A stretch of DNA of 64,000 nucleotides from JAMHWF01 sp964371405 (lineage in GTDB: Bacteria > Pseudomonadota > Gammaproteobacteria > Burkholderiales > Burkholderiaceae_C): the NCBI GenBank assembly GCA_964371405.1, contig CAYJLV010000003.1:62001-126000 (forward strand), in the 5' to 3' direction. The notes beneath the pieces were generated by a model that was given only the letters and a program-made list of their open reading frames with translations, searched no databases and was not told the origin of the DNA. Positions 35,201 to 44,223 of this stretch are shown here, piece by piece (positions within the stretch are counted from its first letter, which is position 1; the number at the start of each line of letters is the position of its first letter). Position numbers and translations under genes: made by a program.

Positions 35201-36283
35201 TCAGGGCAATGGAATCTGTAGGGTGAACGTCGTGCGTCCCGGCGCGCTCTCGCATGCGATCGTGCCGTGATGCTGCTGCACGAAAGTCTGCGCCAGCGTC
35301 AGCCCCAGACCCGACCCTCCATCGCGCCCCGAAACCAGCGGGTAGAAGATGCGCTCTCGGATCGACTCCGGGATGCCGGGGCCGTTGTCCTCGACATGCA
35401 AGTCCAGTGCCAGTCGCCAGCGGCGCTTGGCCAGCGTGACCTGGCGCGCGATGCGGGTGCGCAGCACGATGCGCGCGTCGCCGGCCTCAATGCGCTCGGC
35501 CAGCGCCTGGGCCGCGTTGTGCGCGATGTTGAGCACGGCCTGGATCAGTTGCTCGCGGTCGCCGCGCAACTCGGGAATCGAGGTGTCGTAGTCGCGCACC
35601 ACCGCGAGCCCGTGCGGGAACTCGGCCAGGATCAGCGCGCGCACCCGCTCGCAGACCTCATGGATGTTGACGTCGCCGACCACGTGCGGCTTGCGGTGCG
35701 GCGCGAGCAGGCGGTCGACCAGCGCCTGCAGACGATCGGCCTCGTTGATGATGACCTGGGCGTACTCGGTCAGGCCGCGCGACTCGACCTCCATCTGCAG
35801 CAGCTGCGCAGCGCCGCGGATGCCGCCGAGCGGGTTCTTGATCTCGTGCGCCAGGTTGCGGATCAGTTCCTTGTTGGCTTGCGCCTGGTCGAGCGCGCGT
35901 TCCTCGCGGTCCTGCCGTGTCTGCTGCTCGACCTCGAACAGCTCGACGAGCACGGCGCCGCCGGGCTCGATCTGGTTGACGATCGCGTGCACCGGCAGCG
36001 GCTCGGCACGCGCCGGCGGCAGCGCGCGCAACAGCGCCTCGAAGCGGCTCGTCGCATAGTCGTTGCCTGAAACGGCAGCGACGGTCTCGCGCAGCGTCGT
36101 CGCGTCGACGAACCAGTCGTACAGCGAACCGCGCAACACGCTGCGCCGCGACAGCCCGAGGACCTGCTCGAACGCCGCATTGACGAAGCTGCAGCCGCCG
36201 TCGGGCTCGACGACGGCGACCATCGACGCCAGCAGGTCGAACGCGTCCCAGGCGGTCGAGGCCGGCGCGGCGGCGACTTTCAC
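35201..36283 (-). CDS. ntrB: nitrogen regulation sensor kinase NtrB (GlnL)
   Basis: 360 residues from a GTG that overlaps the stop of the DUF4124 gene (GTGA); the frame is open for much longer upstream but there it is the antisense/shadow of glnA. A PAS domain (LASMVAVVEPDGGCSFVNAAFEQVLGLSRRS) is followed by the His box (ELIRNLAHEIKNPLGGIRGAAQLL) and the N and G boxes (LIQAVLNIAHNAAQAL; HVEDNGPGIPESIRERIFYPLVSGRDGGSGLGL). It is cytoplasmic and controlled by PII. Confidence 0.96.
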   Translation of the reverse strand: MKVAAAPASTAWDAFDLLASMVAVVEPDGGCSFVNAAFEQVLGLSRRSVLRGSLYDWFVDATTLRETVAAVSGNDYATSRFEALLRALPPARAEPLPVHAIVNQIEPGGAVLVELFEVEQQTRQDREERALDQAQANKELIRNLAHEIKNPLGGIRGAAQLLQMEVESRGLTEYAQVIINEADRLQALVDRLLAPHRKPHVVGDVNIHEVCERVRALILAEFPHGLAVVRDYDTSIPELRGDREQLIQAVLNIAHNAAQALAERIEAGDARIVLRTRIARQVTLAKRRWRLALDLHVEDNGPGIPESIRERIFYPLVSGRDGGSGLGLTLAQTFVQQHHGTIACESAPGRTTFTLQIPLP

Positions 36284-36798
36284 TGCGGCAGCTTGTCGAT
36301 CTCGCGCCGGATCGAGGCGATGTCGGCCTCCTTGCGCGCGATGCCGGCCTTCATTTCGGCGACGCGGTCGAGGTACTTCTGATAGTTGCGCTCGTTGCCG
36401 AGACGCTCGGGCTCCCCATTGTTGTATTCCTTCTTCAGCGCGGCGAGTCGCTCTTCCTCGCGGCGCAACTCGGCCTGCAGGATGGCACGCGCTTCGCCGT
36501 CGCGCGCGCGCTGGTCGGCCGGCGAGACGCGGCTGTCGGCCGGGCGCGCCGCGCTGGCGGCCGGCGCGGGCGCGCGTGGCCGCACGGTCTGCATCACGGT
36601 GACCGGGGCACCCTCGATCGTGCGGCAGCCCTTGTCCTGCGCCTCCTTGGGCGTCATCGCGTCGGTGTAGAGCACGGGATTGCCGGGGCAGCGATAGACC
36701 AGCCCGCCCTGCGGCTGCGCTGACGCGGGGCCGGCCGCACCGAGCAGCACGCACGCCGCCACAATCTGCCAGCCTGTACTGCGAGTCTCGATCGACAT
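36280..36798 (-). CDS. DUF4124-containing exported protein
   Basis: 172 residues from the ATG at 36,798 (GGAGGA upstream). A signal peptide (WQIVAACVLLGAAGPASAQ) is followed by a short DUF4124-type segment (GLVYRCPGNPVLYTDAMTPKEAQDKGCRTIEG) and a charged, probably coiled-coil C-terminal half (AILQAELRREEERLAALKKEYNN ... IARKEADIASIRREIDKL). Likely periplasmic; role unknown. It lies between glnA and ntrB, a place where Burkholderiales often carry such a gene, and is translationally coupled to ntrB. Confidence 0.85.
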   Translation of the reverse strand: MSIETRSTGWQIVAACVLLGAAGPASAQPQGGLVYRCPGNPVLYTDAMTPKEAQDKGCRTIEGAPVTVMQTVRPRAPAPAASAARPADSRVSPADQRARDGEARAILQAELRREEERLAALKKEYNNGEPERLGNERNYQKYLDRVAEMKAGIARKEADIASIRREIDKLPQ

Positions 36799-36841
36799 CC
36801 GGTCCTCCACTCCCGTCCCGATCACCGATTGTGGCGCAATG

Positions 36842-36874
36842 AAAAAAGGGGACGGCGCCTGCCGTCCCCTTTTC
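36842..36874 (-). terminator. intrinsic terminator after glnA
   Basis: AAAAGGGGACGGC, loop gcct, GCCGTCCCCTTTT: a 13-bp stem with T-run on the glnA strand, 26 bp beyond the glnA stop. It separates glnA mRNA from the ntrBC unit. Confidence 0.88.
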
Positions 36875-36900
36875 ACGTGCGCTGCGGCACGGTCGCGCGC

Positions 36901-38316
36901 TCAGGCGGCGTAGTACATGTCGAACTCGACCGGGTGCGTCGTCATGCGAAAGCGCGTCACTTCCTGCATCTTCAACTCGATGTAGGCGTCGATGTAAGTG
37001 TCGGTGAACACGCCGCCCTTGGTCAGGAACGCGCGATCCTTGTCGAGGTAGTCGAGCGCCTGGTCGAGGCTGTGGCAAACGGTCGGGATCTTCGCGTCTT
37101 CTTCCGGCGGCAGGTGGTAGAGGTCTTTGGTGGCGGCCTCGCCCGGGTGGATCTTGTTCTCGATACCGTCGAGGCCGGCCATCAGCATCGCCGCGAAGCC
37201 GAGGTACGGGTTGCACAGCGGATCGGGGAAGCGCGCCTCGATGCGGCGGCCCTTCGGGTTGGCCACGTAGGGAATGCGGATCGAGGCCGAGCGGTTGCGC
37301 GAGCTGTAGGCCAGCTTGACCGGGGCCTCGAAGCCCGGCACCAGGCGCTTGTAGCTGTTGGTGCCCGGGTTGGTGATCGCGTTGAGCGCGCGCGCGTGCT
37401 TGATCACGCCGCCGATGTAGTACAGCGCGAACTCCGACAACCCCGCGTAGCCGTCGCCGGCGAACAGGTTCTTGCCGTCCTTCCAGATCGACTGGTGCAC
37501 GTGCATGCCGCTGCCGTTGTCGCCGACGATCGGCTTGGGCATGAAGGTGGCCGTCTTGCCGTAGGCGTGCGCCACGTTCGTGATCACGTATTTCTGCAGC
37601 TGCAACCAGTCGGCGCGCTGCACCAGCGTGCTGAACCGGGTGCCGATCTCCATCTGGCCGGCGTTGGCGACTTCGTGGTGGTGCACCTCGACCGGCACGC
37701 CCAGCGATTCGAGGATCAGGCACATCTCGGAGCGCAGGTCCTGGAACGAGTCGACCGGCGGCACCGGGAAGTAGCCGCCCTTGACGCCGGGGCGATAGCC
37801 CGAGTTGCCGTGCTCGTATTCCTTGGCCGAGTTCCAGGCCGCTTCTTCGGACTCGATCTTCGAAAACGAACCCGACATGTCGACATTCCAGCGCACGCTG
37901 TCGAAGACGAAGAACTCGGGCTCGGGGCCGAAGAAGGCCGAGTCGCCGATGCCCGACGACTTGAGGTAGGCCTCGGCACGCTTGGCGAGCGAGCGCGGGT
38001 CGCGCTCGTAAGGCTTGCCGTCGCCCGGCTCGATGACGTCGCAGCTCAACAGCAGCGTCGGCTCTTCGAAGAAGGGGTCGATGTTGGCCGTGTTCGCATC
38101 GGGCATCAGCAGCATGTCGGACGCCTCGATGCCCTTCCAGCCGGCAATCGACGAGCCGTCGAACGCGTGGCCCGACGTGAACTTGTCTTCGTCGAAGTGC
38201 GAGACCGGCACGGTCACGTGATGCTCCTTGCCGCGGGTGTCGGTGAAGCGGAAGTCGACGAACTTGACTTCGTTCTCCTTCACCATCTTCATCACGTCGG
38301 CGACGGTCTTGGCCAT
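36901..38316 (-). CDS. glnA: glutamine synthetase type I
   Basis: 471 residues. Start MAKTVADVMKMVKENEVKFVDFRFTDTRGKEHHV, catalytic blocks DGSSIAGWKGIEASDM, NGSGMHVHQSIWKDG and NPKGRRIEARFPDP, and the adenylylation site KDLYHLPPEE with its Tyr near 398. Makes glutamine from glutamate and ammonia, is controlled by adenylylation, and probably by NtrC at transcription level. AGGAG precedes the ATG. Order glnA, DUF4124, ntrB, ntrC on one strand is typical for Burkholderiales. A clear sigma-54 (-24/-12) site was not found by eye in the 240-bp upstream gap. Confidence 0.98.
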   Translation of the reverse strand: MAKTVADVMKMVKENEVKFVDFRFTDTRGKEHHVTVPVSHFDEDKFTSGHAFDGSSIAGWKGIEASDMLLMPDANTANIDPFFEEPTLLLSCDVIEPGDGKPYERDPRSLAKRAEAYLKSSGIGDSAFFGPEPEFFVFDSVRWNVDMSGSFSKIESEEAAWNSAKEYEHGNSGYRPGVKGGYFPVPPVDSFQDLRSEMCLILESLGVPVEVHHHEVANAGQMEIGTRFSTLVQRADWLQLQKYVITNVAHAYGKTATFMPKPIVGDNGSGMHVHQSIWKDGKNLFAGDGYAGLSEFALYYIGGVIKHARALNAITNPGTNSYKRLVPGFEAPVKLAYSSRNRSASIRIPYVANPKGRRIEARFPDPLCNPYLGFAAMLMAGLDGIENKIHPGEAATKDLYHLPPEEDAKIPTVCHSLDQALDYLDKDRAFLTKGGVFTDTYIDAYIELKMQEVTRFRMTTHPVEFDMYYAA

Positions 38317-38518
38317 TCAGGAACTCCTAGCGGGTGCTTTGTTTGTGGGATTCGAGACGATCAGCCCGTCGGTCGGGGGCTGAAAAACGCACAGGAATGT
38401 AGCAGAAACTATGCCCGTTTCTGGGTTGCCGAGAGTGGCGGAAACGTCGTGTGAAGCAGTGCATTCGGGCGAACTTCGGCGCAGTAGGCGTCAGCTATAG
38501 CGGGCGACGTCATGACGC

Positions 38519-38552
38519 CCAACAACGGTGCGCTCAAGCGCACCGTTGTTGG
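38519..38552. terminator. inverted repeat between glnA upstream region and the MoaB/CinA-like gene
   Basis: CCAACAACGGTGCG, loop ctcaag, CGCACCGTTGTTGG: a perfect 14-bp stem, 3 bp beyond the stop of the reverse-strand gene at 38,555. It has no T-run but is well placed as a transcription stop. Confidence 0.65.
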
Positions 38553-38554
38553 CC

Positions 38555-39361
38555 TTAGCGCACCATTTCGGGACCCAGCCTGGATCCGACGCCACGCAGG
38601 CCGGCGAGCAATGCCGCGTAGGCCGGGCCGACGGCGTCGTGCACACCCTTGACGCCGAGTTCGATGTGCCGGCCCCACTGCGGATCGTCGATGCTGGGCA
38701 GGCTGAACACCCTGACGCCGGCGTGCGTCGCCTCGATCGCCAGCATGAGTGGCGTCAGCGCCGCTTCCATCGCGCCGAACACGATGACCGACTTCTCGAC
38801 CCAGTCGCGCTCGCGCGGGCGCAGTCCGAGCCGCTCTTCAAGCACCCATTCGACCATCGGCCAGGCCATGACGGGAAAGCCGGGGACGAAATGGACGTTG
38901 CGCGCCGAGAAGCCGGGGATCTTGTTGTACGGGTTCGGAATCAGTTCGGCGCCCTCGGGGAACACGCCCATGTTCAGCCGGTGCACGTTGTCGGGCCGGT
39001 CCGGCTCCCACGCGACGCCCTGCTCGGCGGCGATGTCGCGCATGCGCTCGACGATGAGTTCGCGCGCGCGCGGATGCAGCGCCAGCGGCACGCCGAGCGC
39101 ACGCGCCGCGCATTGGCGCGTATGGTCGTCGGGCGTCGCACCGATGCCGCCGAACGAGAACACGGCGTCGGCGCCGGCGAAGGCATCGCGCAGATCGGCC
39201 GTGATTCGCTCGGGGTCGTCGCCTACACAGCGCGCCCAGGCGAGCCGCTCGCCGCGCGCAGCAAGCATCTCGATCAGCTTGGGCAGGTGCTTGTCGGCGC
39301 GCTTGCCCGAGAGGATCTCGTCGCCGATGACGATGGCGCCAAAGCCCCCCACCCGACTCAT
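38555..39361 (-). CDS. molybdopterin-binding domain protein (MoaB/CinA N-terminal type)
   Basis: 268 residues from the ATG at 39,361, overlapping the EI24 stop (ATGA). The fold signature is IVIGDEILSGKRADKHLPKLIEMLAARGERL, then AVFSFGGIGATPDDHTRQCAARALG and VPGFPVMAWPMVEWVLEE. These are the CinA/MoeA-type binding domain blocks. It lacks the C-terminal CinA deamidase domain. Members hydrolyse ADP-ribose or handle molybdopterin precursors; which applies here is unclear. Confidence 0.86.
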   Translation of the reverse strand: MSRVGGFGAIVIGDEILSGKRADKHLPKLIEMLAARGERLAWARCVGDDPERITADLRDAFAGADAVFSFGGIGATPDDHTRQCAARALGVPLALHPRARELIVERMRDIAAEQGVAWEPDRPDNVHRLNMGVFPEGAELIPNPYNKIPGFSARNVHFVPGFPVMAWPMVEWVLEERLGLRPRERDWVEKSVIVFGAMEAALTPLMLAIEATHAGVRVFSLPSIDDPQWGRHIELGVKGVHDAVGPAYAALLAGLRGVGSRLGPEMVR

Positions 39362-40230
39362 GCGAACCCCGGCGGCAGCAGCGGCGGCTCTGGTTCGACC
39401 AGCACCGGCCCGGCGGGCGGCGCGCTCTCGCTCTCGCGCTCGCGGCGCTGCCGCTCGAGCGCGGCCAGCGTGTAGTGGGAGAACCAGAGCGCCGAGAACA
39501 CGAACACGACGGTGTAGAGCCAGACCGCCACGACGATGACGACGGGTGCCAGCACGAGCAGGATCGCGCCGGCCGCCCACAGCAGCGACGGCGCGGCGCC
39601 CATATAGCCCGCGACAATACCCATGCCCAGCAGCGGCATGCGGTGCTCGCGCAGCAGCGCGCGCCGCTCTTCGGCGCTGGCGTGCTCGGCGAGCGAGTCG
39701 AAGGCCATCACGCGATAGGTGAGCCAGCCCCAGATCAGCGGCGGCAGCACCAGCACGAAGGGCGGCACCAGCCACAGCGGCAGGCTCGCCACCAGCAGCA
39801 CGACGGCGAGGATCGTGCAGCCGAGCGACCAGGCAATGCTGTACAACATGGACGCACCGCGCTTGCGCTCGAGGGCCGGAAAGCGCCGCTTCGCGACCAG
39901 CGTGACGAGTGCCGGCGTCATCAGCACGGCAACAAGCAGCAGCGAGACGATGACGATCGCCGGCACCGCGACGGCGACGACGAGCACCGGCGCCAGCGCG
40001 TCGCGAACGCCCTCGACGCCGATCGATGCGAACCAGCCGAACACGGCCGCGACGAAGCCCCAGCCGTCGAGTGCGGCGCGCACCCCGGCGACCGCCGGGT
40101 CCCAGTACAGCAGGCTCAGCCCGACCGCGAGACCCGCGGCGAGCAGCAGCGGCAGCAGCGACAGCACGATGACGCGCGGGTACAGGCAGTACATCGCGGC
40201 ACGCCAGAAGGCGTCGATCAGGTCGCGCAT
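39358..40230 (-). CDS. EI24-domain inner-membrane protein
   Basis: 290 residues with about six membrane helices (VIVLSLLPLLLAAGLAVGLSLLYW near the start, then paired helices) and the EI24/CysZ pattern (RRFPALERKRGASMLYSIAWSLGC, WLTYRVMAFDSLAEHASAEERRALLREHRMPLLGMGIVAGYMG). The related CysZ imports sulfate; for this EI24 subgroup the substrate is unknown. GGAG precedes the ATG. The C-terminal 25 residues are Pro/Glu-rich and cytoplasmic. Confidence 0.85.
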   Translation of the reverse strand: MRDLIDAFWRAAMYCLYPRVIVLSLLPLLLAAGLAVGLSLLYWDPAVAGVRAALDGWGFVAAVFGWFASIGVEGVRDALAPVLVVAVAVPAIVIVSLLLVAVLMTPALVTLVAKRRFPALERKRGASMLYSIAWSLGCTILAVVLLVASLPLWLVPPFVLVLPPLIWGWLTYRVMAFDSLAEHASAEERRALLREHRMPLLGMGIVAGYMGAAPSLLWAAGAILLVLAPVVIVVAVWLYTVVFVFSALWFSHYTLAALERQRRERESESAPPAGPVLVEPEPPLLPPGFA

Positions 40231-40343
40231 GCAGTCTCCTCGTTGTCGCGGCAGGCCCCTGCCCGTCGCCCCGCCACGGGGGCATCCTTGTCGTGCATTG
40301 TCATGTCAGTGGCGCCCGGCCGCCCAAGCCGGCGCCCGCGCGG

Positions 40344-41156
40344 CTACTCGTCATCCCCGCCGAGCACGCCGCCCAGCAGACCGCCGGCGCCGAAGCCGCC
40401 GAGCAGCGATCCCTCTTCGCGCGAGCCGCCGCGCTGCGGCGCTGCCGCGAACACGCGCGACGCCAGACGCGAGAATGGCAGGCTCTGCAGCCACACCGTG
40501 CCGGGCCCGGTGACCTTGGCGAAGAACAGGCCTTCGCCGCCGAACAGCGCCGTCTTGATCTTGCCGACGTACTGGATCTCCAACTGCACGCTTTGCGTGT
40601 AGGCGACGACGCAGCCGGTGTCGATCAGCAGCGTCTGGCCGGCCTGCAGCTCGCGCTTGACGACGGTGCCGCCGGCATGCACGAAGGCCAGACCGTCGCC
40701 GTCGAGGCGCTGCATGATGAATCCCTCGCCGCCGAAAAAACCGACCGAGAGCTTCTGCTGCAGTGCGATGCCCAGCGACACGCCGCGCGCCGCGCAGAGG
40801 AAGGCGTCCTTCTGGCAGATCAGTGTCCCACCAAGGGTGCGCAGGTCCATCGGCAGGATCTTGCCCGGGTACGGCGCGGCGAACGCGACGCGCTGCTTGG
40901 CCTGCGCCTGGTTGGTGTAGACCGTCGTGAACAGCGATTCGCCCGTGATCAGGCGCTTGCCCGCGCCGAGCAGCTTGCCGAGCAAGCCGCCCTGCGCCGC
41001 CGAGCCGTCGCCGAACACGGTGTCCATGCCGATGCCCGCGTCCATGTACATCATGCTGCCGGCCTCGCCGACCGCCGCCTCGCCCGGGTCGAGTTCGACC
41101 TCGACGAACTGCATCTCGCTGCCGACGATGTGGAAGTCGACGACGTCCATTGCCAT
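40344..41156 (-). CDS. AIM24 / TIGR00266 family protein
   Basis: 270 residues from the ATG at 41,156 (GGGGAG 9 nt upstream). Beta-rich AIM24 pattern: VDFHIVGSEMQFVEVELDPGEAAVGEAGSMMYMDAGIGMDT, then LFTTVYTNQAQAKQRVAFAAPYPGKILPMDL and GGEGFIMQRLDGDGLAFVHAGGTVVKREL. The C-terminal tail is Gly-rich (LLGGFGAGGLLGGVLGG). Bacterial members are widespread and uncharacterised; mitochondrial AIM24 organises the inner membrane. The 319-bp gap upstream holds no other gene. Confidence 0.9.
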   Translation of the reverse strand: MAMDVVDFHIVGSEMQFVEVELDPGEAAVGEAGSMMYMDAGIGMDTVFGDGSAAQGGLLGKLLGAGKRLITGESLFTTVYTNQAQAKQRVAFAAPYPGKILPMDLRTLGGTLICQKDAFLCAARGVSLGIALQQKLSVGFFGGEGFIMQRLDGDGLAFVHAGGTVVKRELQAGQTLLIDTGCVVAYTQSVQLEIQYVGKIKTALFGGEGLFFAKVTGPGTVWLQSLPFSRLASRVFAAAPQRGGSREEGSLLGGFGAGGLLGGVLGGDDE

Positions 41157-41475
41157 TGCTGAGATCTCCCCGCACTGCGTTGTGCGGGCGCCATGGTAAC
41201 GAACTGCAGCCACCCACCGCGTGACTCAGCGTCGGCCGAGCACCGTCCAAAGGCCGCGCCGAGCCCTGCCGACATCCAGAGGCCGCGGCCGATGCGGTCG
41301 CTGCCGGCAAAGACGACGCCGTTCGACGGTTCTCGGGCAGGGCGTGCAACACACAATGCGGCCAGCACGCAACACGATTAACCGACGGGGCTTGTGCGAA
41401 ATTTCCTTGTGTGCGACCTTGAAACTTCGATCAACCCCCATGGCGGGGCAAGCATAACAAGTCCTGGAGGCCCCC
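41157..41475. other. 319-bp divergent intergenic region (AIM24 / FeeM-like)
   Basis: Holds the promoters of both neighbours. The FeeM-like side has GGAG before its ATG. No operator, hairpin or small gene could be fixed by eye. Confidence 0.4.
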
Positions 41476-42141
41476 ATGCCGCGTGAAGCGCTTCCGTACG
41501 TCGTCGAGTTGTGCCATTCGGACGCGCAGTTGCGCGCCGCGTGTCGCGTCCGGGAAGCCTCCTATGGCCATCACTTGGCGACCGTCTCGAGCATTTGGTC
41601 GGAACCCGACGCGCTCGACCGGGACATCGACACCGCGGTATTCGTGGCCATCCGCAAGGTCGACGCCGAACCGATCGGCACGGTTCGCCTCACGACCAAC
41701 GCGCGTCGCGCGACTCAGGTCGAGCGAGCGGCGGCCGTGCCGGATTCGATTCGCGAGGGGCTGATGGCCGAAGTCACCCGGTTGGCGATCGTGCCGGACA
41801 ACGAAGATCCGACCGTTCGCCTTTCGCTGGTGAAGGTCAGCTATCTGTATGCGCTGGCCCACCAGGTTCAGTGGCTCGTGATCGGTGCCCGCAGCGAGGG
41901 GCTCGTCCGCCAGTACCGGCGGCTCGGCTTCACCGACATCGGCGACGGAAAGAAGGTCGCGTTTCCGCACGCGGGGAACATGGAGCACTGGATTCTGGCG
42001 TTTGACGTGATGTGCGCCGAACGCAACTGGCACGCTCTACGGCACCCGTTCTACAACTTTATGGCGCGCACGTTCCATCCAGACCTTCACATCGCGCCGC
42101 GCGCGATGACCGAAGCCGAACCGCTCGCGTATCGCGCCTAG
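41476..42141 (+). CDS. N-acyl amino acid synthase FeeM-like acyltransferase
   Basis: 221 residues of the GNAT superfamily in the FeeM-like subgroup: REASYGHHL..VSSIWSEPDALDRDIDTAVFVAIRK, GTVRLTTNARRATQVE, EVTRLAIVPDNEDPTVRLSLVKVSYLYALAHQVQWLVIGARSEGLVRQYRRLGFTDIG. FeeM joins a fatty acyl chain from acyl carrier protein to an amino acid. Such genes are common in Burkholderiales and often lie near regulators. Here it is convergent with a hybrid sensor kinase, whose stop is only 15 bp away. Substrate chain and amino acid are unknown. Confidence 0.8.
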   Translation: MPREALPYVVELCHSDAQLRAACRVREASYGHHLATVSSIWSEPDALDRDIDTAVFVAIRKVDAEPIGTVRLTTNARRATQVERAAAVPDSIREGLMAEVTRLAIVPDNEDPTVRLSLVKVSYLYALAHQVQWLVIGARSEGLVRQYRRLGFTDIGDGKKVAFPHAGNMEHWILAFDVMCAERNWHALRHPFYNFMARTFHPDLHIAPRAMTEAEPLAYRA

Positions 42142-42156
42142 AACCGCGACCGAGCC

Positions 42157-43965
42157 TCAGGCGAACGCCGGTCCCGGGACGGCATTCAGGGCGGACAACA
42201 ACTCGGTCTCGTTGAACGGCTTGGCGAGAAAGCCGGTCATTCCGGCCTCCTTGCATCGCCTCCGATCGGCCGCACCGTTGTTGGCCGTCAGCGCGAGAAT
42301 CGGCAGCGGCGTCAGTCCCCGGCGGCGCTCGTGGTCGCGAATCCGCCGCGTTGCCTCGAAGCCATCCATTCCCGGCATCAGGCAGTCCATCAGGATCAAG
42401 TCGGGGCGCTGGCCGGTCGCCGTCGCCTCGGCAACCGCCTGTTCGCCGTCGTCGACGTGAACCACTTCCCAGCCGTTGCGCACGAGCATCGCCTGCGCGA
42501 CGAGCGCGTTGACCTCGTTGTCTTCGGCGAGCAGAACCTTCCCGACGGGCCGGCCGATGTCGCCGATCATCCAGCCGCTGACCTCCCGGGTCAGCCCGTG
42601 AGGTGCTTGCGCTGCGGGCAAGGGAATGCGCAGCTTGAAAGTCGATCCTCGATCCAGCCTGCTTTCGCAGGTGAGCGTGCCCTTCATCGCGCGCGCAAGC
42701 TCCATCGAGATATTGAGTCCGAGGCCAGCCCCTGCCTGCTTGGCTCGTGCGTCCCCCGCCTGCCAGAACGCATCGAAGATGCGGGGAATGGCCTCAGGGG
42801 CGATGCCAGGGCCGGTGTCGGCGATCTCGAACTCGATCTCGTTGCCATCGAGTTTCGACACGCGCAGGGAAACGCCGCCGCGCTCGGTGAACTTGAGCGC
42901 GTTCCCCAACAGATTGTGGAGGATCTGCCGAAGCCTTCGCGCATCACCGCGGACCCAATGTTCTTCGGCGAGGCGCACACGCGCGCTGAACTCGAGCTGC
43001 TTCTCCTCGGCGCGCACCGTATAGATATCGACGATCTCGCCGATCTCGGCGGCAAGATCGAAATCGACCCCCTCGAGCTCGATGCGACCGGCCTCGATGC
43101 GCGACAGGTCGAGCAGATCATTGATCAACTGAAGCAGATGCTGTCCGGAATGCTCGATGAGCGCCAGACGGTGCTGCAGTTCTGCGTCGGGGCGGAGGGC
43201 GCGCGAAACGCGGGTCAGGCCAAGAATTCCATGCAGCGGCGTGCGCAGTTCGTGACTCATCGCGGAGAAGAACCGCGTCTTGGCTGCCGCCTGTTGCTGC
43301 GCGAGCTCCAACGCGGCGGTTCGCTCGGCAGCGACGCGGCTCATCTCGAGGCGCAACTTGAAGACTTCGGCAAGACGACGCTCGGAGCGGCGGGCCGTCG
43401 TCAACACGAGTGCGAGGAACAGCAAGAGGCCGCTGCCGGCGAACAGGCCGACATCGTCGCCGCGGAGGTACAGGGCAAACGCTGTCGGAGCCAGCATCGG
43501 TCCGACGTACGCAAGGGTCGCCGACATCCGGACCTGCAGACCGAAGGTCGCGACCGCTGCGATGCCGAACAGGCTGGCCGTGACTTCGGCGACGATGTCG
43601 GTTGACCGCCCCATCAAGGCAGCGCCCGCCAACCCCCAGATCGCGCCGTCGGCTGCGAGCAGCCATTCGTTCCAGCGCTGCCACGAACGCGTGTCGACGG
43701 TTTCGCGTCGCTTGTAGACATGCGCCGCGGCCATGCGCGGCAGCACCACGAGCAGCTTCGCGGCGATCCACCCGATCACCCACTCGGGCGCTACCCGACC
43801 GTAGAGGTGTGTCGCCAACAGGACCGCAAAGGCGGTCGCGATCATTGACCCGAAGGCTGTATGCGCCAGCACCATGCGGAGCTGGTCCGCCGCCACTTCG
43901 TCCTGAAGGGCACGATCCGCGCCGACACGATCGGGCGCACCGAAGAACGACTCAGGACGCATCAC
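42157..43965 (-). CDS. membrane hybrid sensor histidine kinase with C-terminal receiver
   Basis: 602 residues. Residues about 30 to 190 form some six membrane helices without a sizeable periplasmic loop. Then a HisKA box (KTRFFSAMSHELRTPLHGILGL, His about 238), HATPase (RLRQILHNLLGNALKFTERGG; IADTGPGIAPEAIPRIFDAFWQ) and a receiver (KVLLAEDNEVNALVAQAMLVRNGWEV, phospho-Asp in LILMDCLMPGMDG). No output domain and no phosphotransfer domain, so the signal must pass to other proteins. Its ligand is probably membrane-borne. Confidence 0.93.
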   Translation of the reverse strand: MMRPESFFGAPDRVGADRALQDEVAADQLRMVLAHTAFGSMIATAFAVLLATHLYGRVAPEWVIGWIAAKLLVVLPRMAAAHVYKRRETVDTRSWQRWNEWLLAADGAIWGLAGAALMGRSTDIVAEVTASLFGIAAVATFGLQVRMSATLAYVGPMLAPTAFALYLRGDDVGLFAGSGLLLFLALVLTTARRSERRLAEVFKLRLEMSRVAAERTAALELAQQQAAAKTRFFSAMSHELRTPLHGILGLTRVSRALRPDAELQHRLALIEHSGQHLLQLINDLLDLSRIEAGRIELEGVDFDLAAEIGEIVDIYTVRAEEKQLEFSARVRLAEEHWVRGDARRLRQILHNLLGNALKFTERGGVSLRVSKLDGNEIEFEIADTGPGIAPEAIPRIFDAFWQAGDARAKQAGAGLGLNISMELARAMKGTLTCESRLDRGSTFKLRIPLPAAQAPHGLTREVSGWMIGDIGRPVGKVLLAEDNEVNALVAQAMLVRNGWEVVHVDDGEQAVAEATATGQRPDLILMDCLMPGMDGFEATRRIRDHERRRGLTPLPILALTANNGAADRRRCKEAGMTGFLAKPFNETELLSALNAVPGPAFA

Positions 43966-44223
43966 GGCTGGGGCAAGTTGATTCGGGTCCTACTTCCGGC
44001 GTTCGCATGCGCTTGGCGCCCGGCGCCACGTCGGCCGCGTCACCGTCGCAGTGCCGACAGCCCTTGAGATGACTGCCGGCCCGCGACCTTCGTCGAGCAT
44101 CTCACGCCTTTGCTGATGATCTGTTGCACGCCGCAGGGCCAGGATCTGCGAAAGCGTGACGTTTCGCACGCCCCTCGCAGCGCCATGCCTAAACTCGCGG
44201 CTTCACAACGAGGAGAACCCACG

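Noticed and set aside
35201..37723. An 840-residue reverse open frame spanning ntrB and part of glnA
   Set aside because: Only its last 360 residues (ntrB) have family motifs; the first part is a low-complexity shadow of glnA and the DUF4124 gene in another frame.
36829..38454. A 541-residue forward open frame opposite glnA
   Set aside because: Antisense of glnA with typical shadow composition (Val/Arg/Ala/Asp).
38317..38518. Sigma-54 promoter for glnA
   Set aside because: Expected from NtrC biology, but no convincing -24/-12 pair (TGGCAC-N5-TTGCA) was found on the glnA strand.
44110..44223. Possible SAM/SAH riboswitch upstream of metY
   Set aside because: Only one short 7-bp hairpin is visible; no conserved core of a known SAM or SAH riboswitch could be recognised.
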